A stretch of 22,673 bases of DNA, taken from IMG/VR virus record IMGVR_UViG_3300029309_000371, positions 1 through 22,673 of that record; one strand, written 5' to 3'. The DNA is from a virus. Made by a program: the position numbers and the translations under genes. The notes beneath the pieces are model-generated. The model saw only the letters and a list, made by a program, of their open reading frames with translations, made no database searches and was not told the origin of the DNA. The first letter of the stretch is position 1, and the number at the start of each line of letters is the position of its first letter. Positions 12,880-21,194 of the stretch are shown here, in pieces.

Positions 12880-14187
12880 ATGAGAGAGAATATGCTACAA
12901 CAAAAAGAAGAAGGCTTGGCAACTTTAGCTGCGTTAGGGAGAAACGAAGATACTTATTTGGCCCACGTAGCCCCAGACGAAATGATCGTCCCTGCTCAAG
13001 TTTTACGCGATAATCCACTTTTAAAAACCTACGTTTTAAATTCGATCAGTAAGTATGGTGTAGATCCAAATAAATATATTGTTGGTAACGGCGATATGGA
13101 TTTGAATCCACTTACAGGCTTACCCGAGTTTGGTTTTCTCTCTAAAGTATTCAAAAAAATTAAAAAAGTTGTTAAGAAAGTTGCTCCTGTAGCGATGTTT
13201 ATTCCTGGCGTCGGCCAGGCTTTAGGTGCGGTAGGCGGATCTCTTTTAGGTAAAGTTGGTTTAGGCAACGTGGCAAGTGGTATTGGTAGTTTTGTTGGTA
13301 AAATCCCAGGTCTTGGCGGAGTCGGAAATGCTATTACAGCAGGGTCTGGCGGTGGGCTAGGAAGCGCTTTATCATTTGGAAGAGACGCTATTACTTCTGG
13401 AATAGGAAGTTTATTCACGCCTAAAGGTATGATGAGCCAAGTGATGCAAGGCGGATTTGGGCCCGCGCCCTTAGACCAACAATATAACGGTGGCGGATTC
13501 ATACCCATGCAACAGCAATACTACGGTGGCGGATTTATACCTACTTTTGGCAGCGCTCCTGGTGTTTTTGACCAGCAACAACCACCGCTTCAGCAACCTC
13601 AACAAAGAGGTGGCATATTAAACTTTTTAAGTAGAAAACTTTTACCGCAATCAATAGAAGATGCAATACAAGGCAAAGATGGTAATGTTACTTTAGGCAG
13701 TATGTTTACCAGAGAAGGCGGCGGACTCAACACTCTAGGAGCAGGTGGACTTGCAGCTTTGGTAGGCAAAATAGCTTACGACCAAGCTAAAAGTAGATCA
13801 GGTGGCTTAGCAGAAACTCCAGCAGTAACAATGGATCAACTTGGCAGATACCAGCTTTCTAAAGCTTTAGGTACAGGTGGTACTAGAGAAGAGTTTGGAC
13901 TTGCTCCAGCTCCAAAAGCTTTGAAATTTGCTGAAGGTGGCGTTGCTGAACTAGATATGCGCCAAGGCGGTGAATCAGCAGGCCCAGGAACAGGCACTTC
14001 AGATGACATACCAGCGATGTTAAGCGATGGTGAGTTTGTAATGACTGCCAAAGCCACACGTGGAGCAGGCGCATACAACGTAAAAACATCTAAGGGTGGT
14101 ATAGAGTTAGTCAAAACTTCTAGCCCATCTAGAGAAGCAGGCGTAAAAAACATGCGTAAATTAATGAAAACTTTTGAGGCTGTATAA
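12880..14187 (+). CDS. Predicted internal virion / ejection-type protein (435 aa)
   Basis: The N-terminal part has LATLAALGRNEDTYLAHVAP and, about residues 73-100, LNPLTGLPEFGFLSKVFKKI followed by a Lys/Val stretch; I recall this pair of motifs from marine phage virion proteins. A long Gly/Val/Ile-rich hydrophobic segment (about 100-175) could insert into membranes. Two tandem copies of QQY[NY]GGGFIP lie at 13477-13542. The C-terminal motif GPGTGTSDDIPAMLSDGEF (from residue 368) is common in phage tape-measure-like and internal proteins. The combination fits a protein ejected with the DNA to help form a channel across the host envelope; this is inference. The ATG at 12880 has only a weak ribosome site; the ATG at 12892 (after AGAGAGAAT) is an equally good start. 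Confidence 0.6.
   Translation: MRENMLQQKEEGLATLAALGRNEDTYLAHVAPDEMIVPAQVLRDNPLLKTYVLNSISKYGVDPNKYIVGNGDMDLNPLTGLPEFGFLSKVFKKIKKVVKKVAPVAMFIPGVGQALGAVGGSLLGKVGLGNVASGIGSFVGKIPGLGGVGNAITAGSGGGLGSALSFGRDAITSGIGSLFTPKGMMSQVMQGGFGPAPLDQQYNGGGFIPMQQQYYGGGFIPTFGSAPGVFDQQQPPLQQPQQRGGILNFLSRKLLPQSIEDAIQGKDGNVTLGSMFTREGGGLNTLGAGGLAALVGKIAYDQAKSRSGGLAETPAVTMDQLGRYQLSKALGTGGTREEFGLAPAPKALKFAEGGVAELDMRQGGESAGPGTGTSDDIPAMLSDGEFVMTAKATRGAGAYNVKTSKGGIELVKTSSPSREAGVKNMRKLMKTFEAV
13477..13542 (+). repeat. Tandem repeat encoding QQY[NY]GGGFIP
   Basis: Copies at 13477-13506 and 13513-13542 encode QQYNGGGFIP and QQYYGGGFIP, separated by Met-Gln. They lie in a Gln/Gly/Pro-rich linker of the ejection-type protein. 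Confidence 0.7.
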
Positions 14188-15488
14188 TGGCATTACCGAT
14201 GTTGCCATCCTTACAAGGCGTTACTAGAAAAGAGCTTTTATCAGATCCAGCATTACGCGAACTTTATTTTGGTTCAACTGATACTCCAGGTATTATTGCG
14301 CAAGCTACAGACGCTGCCCAAAAAGCATTACTAGACCAGCCAGCAATATTACAAGAAACAGCAGGTCTTAGCCCAGATGAGATAAGAGCCAGAGAAATAG
14401 CTAGAGCTGGTATTGGTTCTTTTCAACCATTTTTACAAACCGCTGAACAATCTTTTGGTAGAGGTTTAGGGGCTTTACAAAGCAGTATAGGTTTTGGCGG
14501 TCCAAGTGCAAGACAATTATTACGCGGATCTTTGCTTGGTTTTGATCCAAGAATGACAGGTCAGTTTTACAACCCTTTTGAAGAACAAGTTGTTCAGCGA
14601 ACTATAGACGATACTTTACGTGCTGCTGCGCAACAAGATATAGCGCAAAGAGCATCCGATATTGCAAGAGGTGGTCAATCTGCTTTTGGCTCCAGAGCAA
14701 GACTTACTGCTGAAGAAAGACAAAGAGGAATTGGTAGAGGATTAGGAGAGGCACTTTCTAAAATTAGATCAGGCGGTTTCTTGACTGCGCAAGACAGAGC
14801 CCTGCAAGAATTTCAAAGACAAAGAGACGCTGCTCGACAGGCAGCAAGTCTTGAAAGAGGTTTTGGCTCTGATCTATCTGCTGCGCAAAGATTATTTGGC
14901 TCAGATATAGCAGACCTAGGCGCAACTCAGCAAAGATTAAGGGGTATTGATATAGCCAATCTAACTGGTTTAGGCGCAACAGAAAGGGGTATTGAAGAGC
15001 AAAGACTAGCAAGACAATTCGCTCAACAGCAAGCTACAAGACAGGCGCCACTTGAGGCAACTAAGTTTGTACAAGGTTTTATTCCGCAATATCAAGCAAG
15101 TCAAACCGCTATAGGAAAAACTTATACAGCACCAAGAGATCCTTATAAAGATGCTTTAGGTACAGCTCTTGGAACATATGCTGCTTTGGCTCCTAAACAA
15201 CAACAAACATCTTCACTTGAAAGCTTGTTGGCGGCTAATTTACAAAATCAAACTCCTACTAATCCGCAAACTAATACAGGTAATTTTCAATTTGTAGGTA
15301 ATCAACCTCCGCAACTGCAACAAGGTTTTTATAATGCGGCAATACCATTCCAAGTCCCAAGATCTCCAACATTCGGCACTAACATGCAAAATCCGCAGAT
15401 AGCTCAGCAACCCACTAATATAGTTCCGCAAATGCCTAGCCAGGGCATTTTCGGTTTACCGCAAGCTTATAAAGGTATTTACGCGTAA
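14187..15488 (+). CDS. Gln/Arg-rich helical virion protein, probable ejection protein (433 aa)
   Basis: The ATG overlaps the upstream stop (TAATG) and has GAGG seven bases before it. Residues about 60-310 are mostly helix-forming with many Ala, Gln and Arg, including YNPFEEQVVQRTIDDTLRAA, RGGQSAFGSRARLTAEERQR and GIGRGLGEALSKIRSGG; I recall this block in internal proteins of marine podoviruses. The C-terminal 110 residues are Gln/Pro/Asn-rich and look disordered. There is no enzymatic motif and no membrane segment. Its position between two other large internal proteins, after the nozzle gene, suggests an ejected core protein, comparable in role (not in sequence) to T7 gp14/gp15. The codon use matches its neighbours. 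Confidence 0.6.
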   Translation: MALPMLPSLQGVTRKELLSDPALRELYFGSTDTPGIIAQATDAAQKALLDQPAILQETAGLSPDEIRAREIARAGIGSFQPFLQTAEQSFGRGLGALQSSIGFGGPSARQLLRGSLLGFDPRMTGQFYNPFEEQVVQRTIDDTLRAAAQQDIAQRASDIARGGQSAFGSRARLTAEERQRGIGRGLGEALSKIRSGGFLTAQDRALQEFQRQRDAARQAASLERGFGSDLSAAQRLFGSDIADLGATQQRLRGIDIANLTGLGATERGIEEQRLARQFAQQQATRQAPLEATKFVQGFIPQYQASQTAIGKTYTAPRDPYKDALGTALGTYAALAPKQQQTSSLESLLAANLQNQTPTNPQTNTGNFQFVGNQPPQLQQGFYNAAIPFQVPRSPTFGTNMQNPQIAQQPTNIVPQMPSQGIFGLPQAYKGIYA

Positions 15489-15496
15489 TAAATAAT

Positions 15497-17716
15497 ATGA
15501 ATGTGTTGCAAAGAAGAATGTTTCAAGCTGGAGGACCTTCAGATAAATTAATACAAACAGAACCAGTAAACTCTGAGCTTGTTCGTTATTACGTGCAACA
15601 AGGTTACAGCCCTTTGGAGATACAAGAAGTTTATCCTATAGCAAGTCTTGGTTTAATTGAGCAGATAGCAAAAGAAGAGGGCCGTAGTTTAAACCCAACA
15701 GTATCACTGGGCGAATCAATGGGTTCTCCAATAACAGGTGGTCCAATTGTAACGCGAGCGCAAAGAGCAGATGTTATTCCTGAAACAATATCAACACCTT
15801 TGGGCGATTTATCTTTTGAGCAGATGCCTGATCCAGATTTGCCTAAACCTGAAGATATAAATGTTATACCGCCAGCCATACAAAATTATATTTTAAACGC
15901 TGGAACTGTTTTAGATAGAGACAATCTTGTTAGAGGCTTGGGAGTAAGTTTTAACTTGTCGTCTGCTGATGCCAATCAAGCTATTGATATAGTGACTGGA
16001 TCTACTGTTCCAGAAACAACGAAACCAGAAACTCCAGATATGCTTAGTATTGACGATGTAATGACTGGAGAGCAGGCTAAGGTTGCAGGTTCAGTATTAG
16101 GACCAAATCAATACAGGACGAGTGACGGTAAAATATTTAATATTGATCCCAATAAATTTCAAAGCCAATTAGAATCTGAAAGTGCAAGAATTTTAGGCGG
16201 TATTTTACAAAATCCTAATGTTGAATATGGTTCAAATATTGCAAACATAATTGAAACAATAGCTAGAAAAAGATCATCAACTTTAGTTCCACAAGAAGAT
16301 ATACGAGTTGGAAACCCAATACAAGGATTAAGTTATTCTGATGTCTTTGAATCAGGTCTTAAAGGAGCAGTTGATTTTGGTAAAGAAACTGTCGAATCTA
16401 TTTATAATCTAGCTCGAGCTCCTTTTTACAATCCAACTCTTAGAGGTATTTTTGGCACAAGAGAAGGCGAAAGGATTCTAAGAGAATCTGGCGCTGGTGA
16501 TAGAGTTAATTTATTTGAAACTGCGTTGGACGATGGATTCCTTACTGGTCAAAGGAGCGACTTTGATGTAGAGCGTGATTATTTTCTGACAGGCGGAGAA
16601 AAAGCAAAAACTTTAGATTCTATTGTTTTAGAATCATCAATAGGCGAGGAGCAAAAAGCAGCAGAAGATGAAATAGCTAAAGATATTGAAGATTTAGAAA
16701 ACCAAACTCAAGCAGAAAAAGACAAAGCTCAACAAGATGGCGCAGCAGCCCAAGACGCAGGAACTACAACAGACGCAGGAACTACAACAGACGCAGGAAC
16801 TACAACAGACGCAGGAACTACAACAGACGCAGGAACTAAAACAGACGCAGGAACTACAACAAAGCGAAAGGGCCCACCAGACGACGCACCAGCAGATAGC
16901 AGCCCAGAGGCAATAGGCGGAGTATTTAACAGTCCTGGGTTTATAGATTACGTTGCAAGCTTATCTAAAGGATTGTCTCAAGCTGAAGATACAGCATCTG
17001 GCTTAGCTCTTGGCTCAGCCATAGCAGCAGAACAAAGACAAATATCAGATTTAGAACAAAAAAAATTAGATCAAGAATTTTTATTAAAACAAGTTGATAG
17101 CGGTAAATTAGATTTTAAAGATGCAAAAGATATATATTCTCTGAATAATACTGCAAACCTAGCAGCGCAAAGTTTCAGAAATTCAACAGAAACACTTGCC
17201 TTAATTAAAGAACTTGAAAATGTTTTAACAAATGAAGATCCAACATCTTTAACAAGTTTTGCAAAAGATATATTTGAAAAAGCAATGACTGCATTAGGGA
17301 AAAGCAAAACTGGTTCAATAGAAGATTTTAAAAATTTAAGTGCAACAGCCCAAGCAAGAAAATTATCTACCTTGATAAGTCAAGCAAACATTAGGGAGAT
17401 TTTAGGAGAGTCTGGTAGAACCATATCTAATTTTGATAGGCAAATTGTGCAAGATCTTTCAGCCTCTATTACTTTAGGTGCAGAGCCTGCTTTAAATCTA
17501 AAAGCTTTATATAACGTAGAAGGCAGAATAAGAAACAACATGCAAACCCAAATAGATGAAATAAATGCAGTAAGACAAGCTTTAAAATTGGCTGGACAAG
17601 ATTTAATTGGTCAAAATGCTTTTAAGGTAATACAAGATGGTATTAGCTTGGCTCAAGAAACTGGGGTTGAGTTAGGAACCGAAGTAATTGATTTTAGAGA
17701 TCAATTTAAAAAATGA
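15497..17716 (+). CDS. Large internal virion-like protein with DAGTTT repeats (739 aa)
   Basis: The N-terminal region begins MNVLQRRMFQAGGP and contains a segment (residues about 20-65) resembling a short helical repeat (YYVQQGYSPLEIQEVYPIAS). Residues about 375-419 form an acidic coiled coil (DEIAKDIEDLENQTQAEKDK). They run into six copies of the hexapeptide DAGTTT (420-455, fifth copy DAGTKT) and a Pro/Asp-rich linker. Residues about 475-739 are helical, with many Leu, Gln and Lys. No catalytic motif was recognised; in particular no lytic transglycosylase pattern was seen. The repeats probably act as a flexible spacer. The gene starts eight bases after the previous stop without a clear ribosome site and overlaps the next gene by 4 (ATGA). 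A role in DNA ejection is inferred from position and size. Confidence 0.6.
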   Translation: MNVLQRRMFQAGGPSDKLIQTEPVNSELVRYYVQQGYSPLEIQEVYPIASLGLIEQIAKEEGRSLNPTVSLGESMGSPITGGPIVTRAQRADVIPETISTPLGDLSFEQMPDPDLPKPEDINVIPPAIQNYILNAGTVLDRDNLVRGLGVSFNLSSADANQAIDIVTGSTVPETTKPETPDMLSIDDVMTGEQAKVAGSVLGPNQYRTSDGKIFNIDPNKFQSQLESESARILGGILQNPNVEYGSNIANIIETIARKRSSTLVPQEDIRVGNPIQGLSYSDVFESGLKGAVDFGKETVESIYNLARAPFYNPTLRGIFGTREGERILRESGAGDRVNLFETALDDGFLTGQRSDFDVERDYFLTGGEKAKTLDSIVLESSIGEEQKAAEDEIAKDIEDLENQTQAEKDKAQQDGAAAQDAGTTTDAGTTTDAGTTTDAGTTTDAGTKTDAGTTTKRKGPPDDAPADSSPEAIGGVFNSPGFIDYVASLSKGLSQAEDTASGLALGSAIAAEQRQISDLEQKKLDQEFLLKQVDSGKLDFKDAKDIYSLNNTANLAAQSFRNSTETLALIKELENVLTNEDPTSLTSFAKDIFEKAMTALGKSKTGSIEDFKNLSATAQARKLSTLISQANIREILGESGRTISNFDRQIVQDLSASITLGAEPALNLKALYNVEGRIRNNMQTQIDEINAVRQALKLAGQDLIGQNAFKVIQDGISLAQETGVELGTEVIDFRDQFKK
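16754..16861 (+). repeat. Six tandem copies of an 18-base unit (gacgcaggaactacaaca)
   Basis: Units start at 16754, 16772, 16790, 16808, 16826 and 16844. Five are identical at the DNA level and the fifth has one change (acaaca to aaaaca; Thr to Lys). Identity including third codon positions shows recent expansion or active homogenisation. The 18-base period keeps the reading frame. Confidence 0.9.
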
Positions 17717-20700
17717 GAACCTTTGAATTTAGATTAACGGATGATTTAACTGTACCAGTTCGCGCAAATACCAGAGAAGAAGCAGAAAGAATAATGAAGT
17801 ATGAGATTGCCAAAAGAGAGGCATCTCCATTATTTGACAAAGTATATTTTGATTACGAAACAGGTATCAACGTGCCAAGTCTTAGGGCGGCTTTGGGTAG
17901 GCAGGAGAAAGATACAGAAAAAGAAAACGTCTTAAGAAATTTTGTAGGCAGTTCTGGTTTCACTCGCAGCACCAAAAATGATTTTGCCATCACGCCTGAA
18001 GGGCAAAGAACTTTAGCTGATAAAGGTTTGCTTGATAGAGATAAAATATCTGATAAAAATATAGTTATTGATGAAAACAAAGCATTTACCGCAGGCGATT
18101 TTGCTGACTTTTCTGGAGCTGTAGGCCCTATCTTTGGAGCCATAACAGCACTTAATCCATATTTTAGAGTGGCTAGGGGTCTACAAGTTCTTTTTAGATC
18201 GCCCGCTGTATCAAATGCAGTCGCTGCTGGTCTTGGTTCTGCTGGCGGTAAAGCAGCTGAAGAAGGTTTAGATATTGCGCAAGGCTACCAAGATAAAACT
18301 GCAAGTGAATTAGCAGATTTACTAAAATTTGAGTTTGGCGTAGGTACAGTAGCCCAAGGTGTAGGTGAGCTTGGTATTAAAACCTTTGGCGCTTTCTTTG
18401 GCAGAAAAGCACCCACCATAGATGTAAGAGATACATATGTAGTCAACCAAGGTTTAAGTATGGACGACGTTTATCGATTAGATGAAAGGCTGGGCAGAAT
18501 TGCAACAGAAAGAGATATTAAAAAAGCAGTTAAAGCAGGAGAGGTAAAAGAGGTAGGGGTTAGGGCAGCGCTAAGTCAAAGAGCTTTAGGAGCATCTTTA
18601 AGAGCTAGGTTTCAAGCTGCTGGTGAAACAATTTTTGGTAAAACTAAAAGAGAAAGAAAGATAATTGAATACAATTTAGCATCTTTAGCGCAACTACAAA
18701 ATAAGATTGCAGATAAAAGGGCCGCACTTAAATCATATTCTGATTTTGCAGACTCAGATTCAAGAGTCATATCTGAACTGCGAGCAAAAAGAGCTGAGCT
18801 AGATAAAGCAGAATCTGCAATTCAAAATGAAATAACTAGATTGATTACAGATTTAAGCGAGCAAAGTGCTGGTTTTAACTCATCAGTTATGAACGCAGCA
18901 ATTCCAGGTAAAAAAGAGTTAGGCAAAAACATACAAAAAACCATATCTGAAGCTTACAAACAAATGATGAAAAATCACGAATCTTCATATAATTCTATTT
19001 TTAATAGATTGGATAAGCTAAATCCAGAATACACGGTAGATTTATCAGATATTGAAAAAACATTAAATCAAATATTTGGTAGAGGAAGAGGTATTGGAGA
19101 AAGCAATATACCAAGCGAAATCAAAAAATTATTAAAAGCCATAGAGAAAAAGCCAGAATTTACGCCAAAAGAGTTAGTAGAGGCAAGAAAAATAATTAAT
19201 GGCGTTAAAGAGACAAAAGATTTAACAGGCGATGCGGGCGATGCAGTCGAACAAACATATAAAGCTTTGGATGAAAAAATAAACAATTTGCCTAAAAATT
19301 TATCAACAATTAAAGGTGATGATGCAGCAAAAACAAAAGTAGCAAATATAATTAAAGATTTACAAAAACAAAATGCAGATTATTACAATAGTCTTTTACC
19401 ATTTGATAGATTAAAGGCAACAAAAATTATGAGCGATAGGGCTAAAGACCCTGATGATGTTTACAATGCAATTTTTGGATTACGGGAAGTGGGAGACGCT
19501 AAAGCTTTATTGCAATCAATTCCTGCTGAAAGTAGAGCGGCTTTACAACAAGGTTTGCTGCGACGTTTTCTTAAAGAACAAATAAAAACCTCAATAGATG
19601 ATCCAATAACTGGGGCCGTGAACCCAGTAAAATTTGCTAACAAAATATTAAAAAAGAAAGATGTCTTAGAAACATTTTTAGGACCACGTGCAGGACAGTT
19701 TTTTCAAACCATTGATGACTTTGCAAAACTTAGACCAAATTTAAGTAGAGATGAGCTTTTAAGCGTTGCAGATGAACTATCTGGCAGAATACCGCAAATG
19801 GAAGTTATGGCTGAAAAAGGCATTATAAATTACCCGCCAGCGTTTAATAGATTTGTAGAAGCATTAAAAGAAAAAGCTGAAACAAGCGCAGCATCTTTAG
19901 ATTTAAAAAAGTCAGGCTTACTTGGTAGAATTGATGCAGCTTCACCAGAAGAAATAGCAAAAATAGTCTTTCGTCCTAAATCATCAGCAGATATAAATAG
20001 AATTAAAAATTTAGTTAGCGAGGAGGCTTTTGCTGATATACAAGATCAAGCTTTTGAACAAATAATAAAAGATAGTGTGCAAACAGGCAGCACCAAATTA
20101 TCTGATATATTCAAACCTGGTAATCTTGAAAGAGCTTTGCGTTCGTATGATGATGAAACTTTAACTGCAATGTTTGGACCTGAACTTACAAAATCTTTAA
20201 AAAATTACGCAAGAACGCTTAGAATTACGGTAGGCGAAGAGACGGCTGGAGGAGCGGGTAGTTTGGTTGCTGGGGCTTTAGCTTTGAACGTATTTAACGT
20301 AGCGCTCTGGCCAACTGTTGCTGCAATGGGTTTATACAAAGCAATATTTTCAAACCCTAGGATTGCTGGATTGCTTGCAAAAACAGATCCAAGTGCTGTA
20401 GCTGAAGTATTGAAATTTGTTGGTAATACAATTAAGTTTGGTGGCATTAGAGAACTTGGAGGCGCAGTAACTGAGGGAACAGAGGCTTTAGAAGAAGAAA
20501 TAAGAAAGTTAGATCAAAGCGAAGAAGGCGAGGTGGTAAAAGGCGTGATAGATAATTTAAAAGGCACTTTCCAAACAGAATCTAAAAGAGCTTTGACACC
20601 TCAACTTTCTGCAAGTTTAGACATACCACCAGTTGTAATTAACCCAACGCAGACAGCTAGACCGTTAAGCGAAAGTTTGTTAGGCGGCTCGTCTGCAAAC

Positions 20701-20736
20701 GAAGATATAGCTAGAAGTCTAAACAGAATAGCCTAA
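17713..20736 (+). CDS. Very large internal virion / ejection-like protein (1007 aa)
   Basis: This is the largest protein in the window and the last late gene. The N-terminal 60 residues (MRTFEFRLTDDLTVPVRANT, then REEAERIM) look like a small globular lead domain of a kind I recall in marine phage proteins. A Gly/Ala-rich hydrophobic stretch lies about residues 135-215, a coiled coil about 323-386 (AELDKAESAIQNEITRLITD), long helical regions to about 820, and a hydrophobic hairpin-like segment about 845-885 (GSLVAGALALNVFNVALWPT, then VAAMGLYKAIF). The C-terminal tail contains LGGSSANEDIARSLNRIA. Size, position and two membrane-seeking regions fit an ejected channel-forming protein such as the T7 gp16 role, but no lytic transglycosylase or other enzyme motif is visible. 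It overlaps the upstream gene by 4 bases. Confidence 0.6.
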   Translation: MRTFEFRLTDDLTVPVRANTREEAERIMKYEIAKREASPLFDKVYFDYETGINVPSLRAALGRQEKDTEKENVLRNFVGSSGFTRSTKNDFAITPEGQRTLADKGLLDRDKISDKNIVIDENKAFTAGDFADFSGAVGPIFGAITALNPYFRVARGLQVLFRSPAVSNAVAAGLGSAGGKAAEEGLDIAQGYQDKTASELADLLKFEFGVGTVAQGVGELGIKTFGAFFGRKAPTIDVRDTYVVNQGLSMDDVYRLDERLGRIATERDIKKAVKAGEVKEVGVRAALSQRALGASLRARFQAAGETIFGKTKRERKIIEYNLASLAQLQNKIADKRAALKSYSDFADSDSRVISELRAKRAELDKAESAIQNEITRLITDLSEQSAGFNSSVMNAAIPGKKELGKNIQKTISEAYKQMMKNHESSYNSIFNRLDKLNPEYTVDLSDIEKTLNQIFGRGRGIGESNIPSEIKKLLKAIEKKPEFTPKELVEARKIINGVKETKDLTGDAGDAVEQTYKALDEKINNLPKNLSTIKGDDAAKTKVANIIKDLQKQNADYYNSLLPFDRLKATKIMSDRAKDPDDVYNAIFGLREVGDAKALLQSIPAESRAALQQGLLRRFLKEQIKTSIDDPITGAVNPVKFANKILKKKDVLETFLGPRAGQFFQTIDDFAKLRPNLSRDELLSVADELSGRIPQMEVMAEKGIINYPPAFNRFVEALKEKAETSAASLDLKKSGLLGRIDAASPEEIAKIVFRPKSSADINRIKNLVSEEAFADIQDQAFEQIIKDSVQTGSTKLSDIFKPGNLERALRSYDDETLTAMFGPELTKSLKNYARTLRITVGEETAGGAGSLVAGALALNVFNVALWPTVAAMGLYKAIFSNPRIAGLLAKTDPSAVAEVLKFVGNTIKFGGIRELGGAVTEGTEALEEEIRKLDQSEEGEVVKGVIDNLKGTFQTESKRALTPQLSASLDIPPVVINPTQTARPLSESLLGGSSANEDIARSLNRIA

Positions 20737-21194
20737 GTAATACCTAGTTCATCTCTATCAAATCCAAGCGCGTGCTCTGATAAACAATCGAGCTCTTCCT
20801 TGGCTAAATGTATGTAAGGCTCAGAGTCCTCTTCATAGATTGGTTCTTCAATCGTTCCATAACGAACATCATAAACTTTATCTTTTTTCCAAGTATGGCC
20901 ATAAACACTATCAGTCATAGCAAAGACCACCAAGAACGGATGATTGGTTGCCAAAGACAAAGCTGATCCCATTCTAAGCTTACTAGCCGAAAGCAGCAAA
21001 GTATTATATCTATCAATACCAAAGGATCTGCATTTAACCTCTAACCAAAAGCAAGAGTCCTTTGACTCACACCAATAATCTAGCCCATAGCTGGTTGGTA
21101 ATTTATGACACCTGACATTCCAAAGGCCCTCGATAAATCCAGCGACTCGCTCCTCTCTTTTTTGATCGTTAATTGTTTCCATTTTAGGATTCAT
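20733..21194 (-). CDS. Predicted PD-(D/E)XK-type nuclease (153 aa)
   Basis: The core fits the PD-(D/E)XK nuclease pattern: E22 in a first helix, G37-L-D39-Y (metal-binding Asp), then a strand with W50-L-E52-V-K54 (the ExK motif). It continues into CRSFGIDRYNTLLLSASKLR, where the helix after the ExK strand often holds a Ser/Lys. Such enzymes cut or resolve DNA, and phage examples act in recombination, DNA breakdown or end processing. The frame is open from 21275, but AGGAG at 21201-21205, six bases before the ATG at 21194, decides the start. The start overlaps the upstream membrane protein gene by 11 bases. Its stop overlaps the stop of the converging late gene by 4. The enzyme class is predicted; the substrate is unknown. 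Confidence 0.6.
   Translation of the reverse strand: MNPKMETINDQKREERVAGFIEGLWNVRCHKLPTSYGLDYWCESKDSCFWLEVKCRSFGIDRYNTLLLSASKLRMGSALSLATNHPFLVVFAMTDSVYGHTWKKDKVYDVRYGTIEEPIYEEDSEPYIHLAKEELDCLSEHALGFDRDELGIT

Noticed and set aside
13029-13508. Pro-rich frame on the - strand opposite the ejection-type gene
   Set aside because: It is a by-product of Gly codons on the coding strand; the composition is not protein-like.
16754-16861. Possible CRISPR-like array
   Set aside because: The units are contiguous 18-base copies without spacers and keep an open reading frame, so this is a coding tandem repeat.
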